A DNA stretch of 7,971 bases from positions 1-7,971 of the forward strand of contig JAGWJK010000161.1 of NCBI GenBank assembly GCA_028865845.1, written 5' to 3'. Below the pieces are notes generated by a model that made no database searches, was not told the DNA's origin, and worked only from the letters and a program-made list of their open reading frames with translations. Each line of letters opens with the position of its first letter. The first letter of the stretch is position 1. This DNA comes from Rhizobiaceae bacterium. Lineage in GTDB: Bacteria; Pseudomonadota; Alphaproteobacteria; Rhizobiales; Rhizobiaceae. Below are positions 5,791 to 7,971 of the stretch, piece after piece. The position numbers were made by a program, and so were the translations under genes.

Positions 5791-7775
5791 GCCCCCTCCT
5801 CCTGCCGCAGCAGAAGCAAGACGGCGCCCTCGCTGGTTTGATCCCCTTCGCCGACGTGCAGGCTTTCCACGATGCCATCGCGGGATGCGGAAAGCGTCAG
5901 CTCCATCTTCATCGCTTCCATGACGATCAGCGATTGGCCCTTCGCCACGGCATCGCCTTCCCGCACGCGAACGATCTTGACCAGGCCCGGCATCGGCGCC
6001 ACCAGCCTGTCCTCGCCGATCGAATCCTCCCCTACGGCGTCCAACGGATCAGGGCGCTGAAACTCGTGCGCGCAGCCATCGAGAAAGATCGTCATTCCGT
6101 GGGGCGTTTCGAATATCTCGACATTCAGCTGCCGCCCTTCGATCGCCACGCGGCAACCTCCATCGAAACGGCTGACGACCTCCACACGCAGCCGGCGGTC
6201 GCCGAAGTCGACGGAGAATGTGTCACGCGAGAGGGCGCTGACGCGGCAAGGCGTATGGCCGCCATGGTGATGCAGATTGACGGAGCGGCTTGGCACGCCC
6301 CAGAGCTGCCATAAGCCGAGCGATCTCCAGGGATCGGATTTCGCGGGCAACAACAGGCCGCCAGCCTCGGCTATCGCAGCAACCGCAAGCGTTGGCTCAT
6401 CAGCTTCGGCCACGGCGATCAACGCTTGCGCCTCGCGGTCGATGAGGCCCGTGTCGGGGCGGCCGGCGGCGAAATCGCGTTGCTGGCTCAATCGGCGCAG
6501 GAAATCGAGATTGCTGGCGGTTCCGACGACACGGGTTTGGCGCAGCGCGTCCGTCAGCTTGTGAAGCGCCGCCTCGCGCGTCGGCGCATGGACGATCAGT
6601 TTTGCGATCAACGGATCATAGAATGGCGTGATCGCATCGCCCTGGCGGACGCCGGCATCGATACGAACATCTCCGTCGGGAAAGCTCAGATCAGACAGCG
6701 TACCGGTCGCCGGCAGGAAACCCTTCGACGGATCCTCGGCATAGAGACGCGCCTCGAACGCCCAGCCGCCAATAGCAAGCTCATCCTGTGTCTTCGGCAA
6801 TGGCTCGCCTGCGGCGACGCGCAACTGCCATTCGACGAGATCGACGCCTGCGATCGCCTCGGTGACGGGGTGCTCCACCTGCAGACGCGTGTTCATCTCC
6901 ATGAAGAAGAAGCGATCGCGCGACAAGCCGTTCGAGACGTCGGCGATGAATTCGACAGTGCCGGCACCACGATAATCGATCGCGCGGGCGGCACGTACGG
7001 CCGCCTCGCCCATAATGGCGCGCATGTCCTCGGTCATCCCGGGGGCCGGCGCCTCTTCGATCACCTTCTGGTGCCGGCGCTGCAGCGAGCAATCGCGTTC
7101 GAAAAGATGTACGACATTGCCGTGGCTGTCGCCAAAAACTTGGATTTCGATGTGGCGCGGCTGAGTCAGGTAAGTTTCGATCAGTACCGCATCGTCGCCG
7201 AATGCCGCCTTCGCCTCGCGCCGGGCCGCCTCCAATGCAGCCTCGAAATCCTCCGGCCGATCGACACGGCGCATACCCTTGCCACCACCACCGGCGCGGG
7301 CCTTGATCAGGAGGGGATAGCCGATCTCGGCCGCCTGCTCGCCAAGGAATGCGGCATCCTGTCGTTCGCCATGATAGCCGGGGACAACCGGCACGCCGGC
7401 ACGCTCCATCAAGGCCTTGGCGGCATCCTTCAAACCCATGGCGCGGATCGAGGCCGGCGATGGGCCGATGAAGGTCACGTCGGCTGCTTCGACCGCTGCG
7501 GCGAATTCTGCATTTTCCGAGAGGAAGCCGTAGCCGGGATGGACGGCCTCGGCGCCGGAGAGGCTGACGGCATCGAGGATGCGCCCGATGGACAGATAGC
7601 TTTCGCTCGCTGCGGCCGCGCCGATATGGACGGCTTCGTCGGCGAGTTGAGCATGCAGCGCGCCGATATCGGCATCCGAATAGACCGCCACGGTGCGAAT
7701 GCCCATGCGTCGCGCAGTGCGGATGATCCGGCAGGCGATTTCACCGCGATTGGCGATCAGTATCGTCTTGAACAT
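5787..7775 (-). CDS. liuD: Methylcrotonoyl-CoA carboxylase, biotin-containing alpha subunit
   Basis: ATP-dependent biotin carboxylase plus biotin carrier subunit of the enzyme that converts 3-methylcrotonyl-CoA to 3-methylglutaconyl-CoA. The 662-aa protein begins MFKTILIANRGEIACRI, the usual biotin carboxylase N-terminus. It has the ATP-grasp glycine-rich loop (ARAGGGGKGM, 159-168), K237 in RRHQKVIEEAP, E275, the EMNTRLQVEHPVTE block (293-306, with E293, N295, R297 and E301), and R343. A linker (BT-like) region at about 460-580 follows. The C-terminal carrier domain has the biotinylation motif AMKM with Lys623. The ATG ending at 7775 is preferred because GAGG lies 5 nt upstream and the protein then starts at the family norm. 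The frame stays open upstream to about 7892, but that stretch overlaps the beta-subunit gene. Propionyl- or geranyl-CoA carboxylase alpha subunits are related, but the HMG-CoA lyase neighbour argues for methylcrotonoyl-CoA. Confidence 0.96.
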   Translation of the reverse strand: MFKTILIANRGEIACRIIRTARRMGIRTVAVYSDADIGALHAQLADEAVHIGAAAASESYLSIGRILDAVSLSGAEAVHPGYGFLSENAEFAAAVEAADVTFIGPSPASIRAMGLKDAAKALMERAGVPVVPGYHGERQDAAFLGEQAAEIGYPLLIKARAGGGGKGMRRVDRPEDFEAALEAARREAKAAFGDDAVLIETYLTQPRHIEIQVFGDSHGNVVHLFERDCSLQRRHQKVIEEAPAPGMTEDMRAIMGEAAVRAARAIDYRGAGTVEFIADVSNGLSRDRFFFMEMNTRLQVEHPVTEAIAGVDLVEWQLRVAAGEPLPKTQDELAIGGWAFEARLYAEDPSKGFLPATGTLSDLSFPDGDVRIDAGVRQGDAITPFYDPLIAKLIVHAPTREAALHKLTDALRQTRVVGTASNLDFLRRLSQQRDFAAGRPDTGLIDREAQALIAVAEADEPTLAVAAIAEAGGLLLPAKSDPWRSLGLWQLWGVPSRSVNLHHHGGHTPCRVSALSRDTFSVDFGDRRLRVEVVSRFDGGCRVAIEGRQLNVEIFETPHGMTIFLDGCAHEFQRPDPLDAVGEDSIGEDRLVAPMPGLVKIVRVREGDAVAKGQSLIVMEAMKMELTLSASRDGIVESLHVGEGDQTSEGAVLLLLRQEEGA

Positions 7776-7782
7776 CGCGACC

Positions 7783-7971
<189 letters not shown>

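Overview
The window looks like chromosomal or large-replicon DNA of a Rhizobiales alphaproteobacterium, probably Rhizobiaceae (Rhizobium/Agrobacterium/Ensifer). The base composition is GC-rich. The leucine-degradation genes and the Tat-exported beta-helix protein resemble rhizobial families as I remember them. No database search was possible, so the taxon is an inference. There are five complete genes and one gene cut by the right edge. I see no mobile elements, RNA genes or CRISPR.

Left part (86-2392, minus strand): a soluble PAS-GAF-GGDEF-EAL protein. Both the diguanylate cyclase and the c-di-GMP phosphodiesterase signatures are intact. The first 85 bases hold nothing I can name.

Middle: a 330-base divergent intergenic region (2393-2728), followed on the plus strand by a gene for a Tat-exported right-handed beta-helix protein of unknown function (2729-4102). 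The intergenic region contains a good sigma-54 (RpoN) type -24/-12 element, TGGCACG-N4-CTGCC at 2595-2610. It points at the beta-helix gene and is the most interesting regulatory signal in the window.

Right part (4133-7971, minus strand): four tightly packed genes of the leucine/isovalerate (liu) pathway. In transcription order they are methylcrotonoyl-CoA carboxylase beta subunit (3' end only), its biotin-carrying alpha subunit, hydroxymethylglutaryl-CoA lyase, and a methylglutaconyl-CoA hydratase-type crotonase. The first gap is 7 nt and the next two junctions are 4-nt ATGA overlaps, so this is one transcript. Together these genes take 3-methylcrotonyl-CoA through 3-methylglutaconyl-CoA and HMG-CoA to acetoacetate and acetyl-CoA. 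The isovaleryl-CoA dehydrogenase gene and the operon promoter are not in the window and would lie beyond 7971. The operon converges with the beta-helix gene, with only 30 nt between their stop codons.

No wholly new system is evident. The least explained item is the exported beta-helix protein and its apparent RpoN control.
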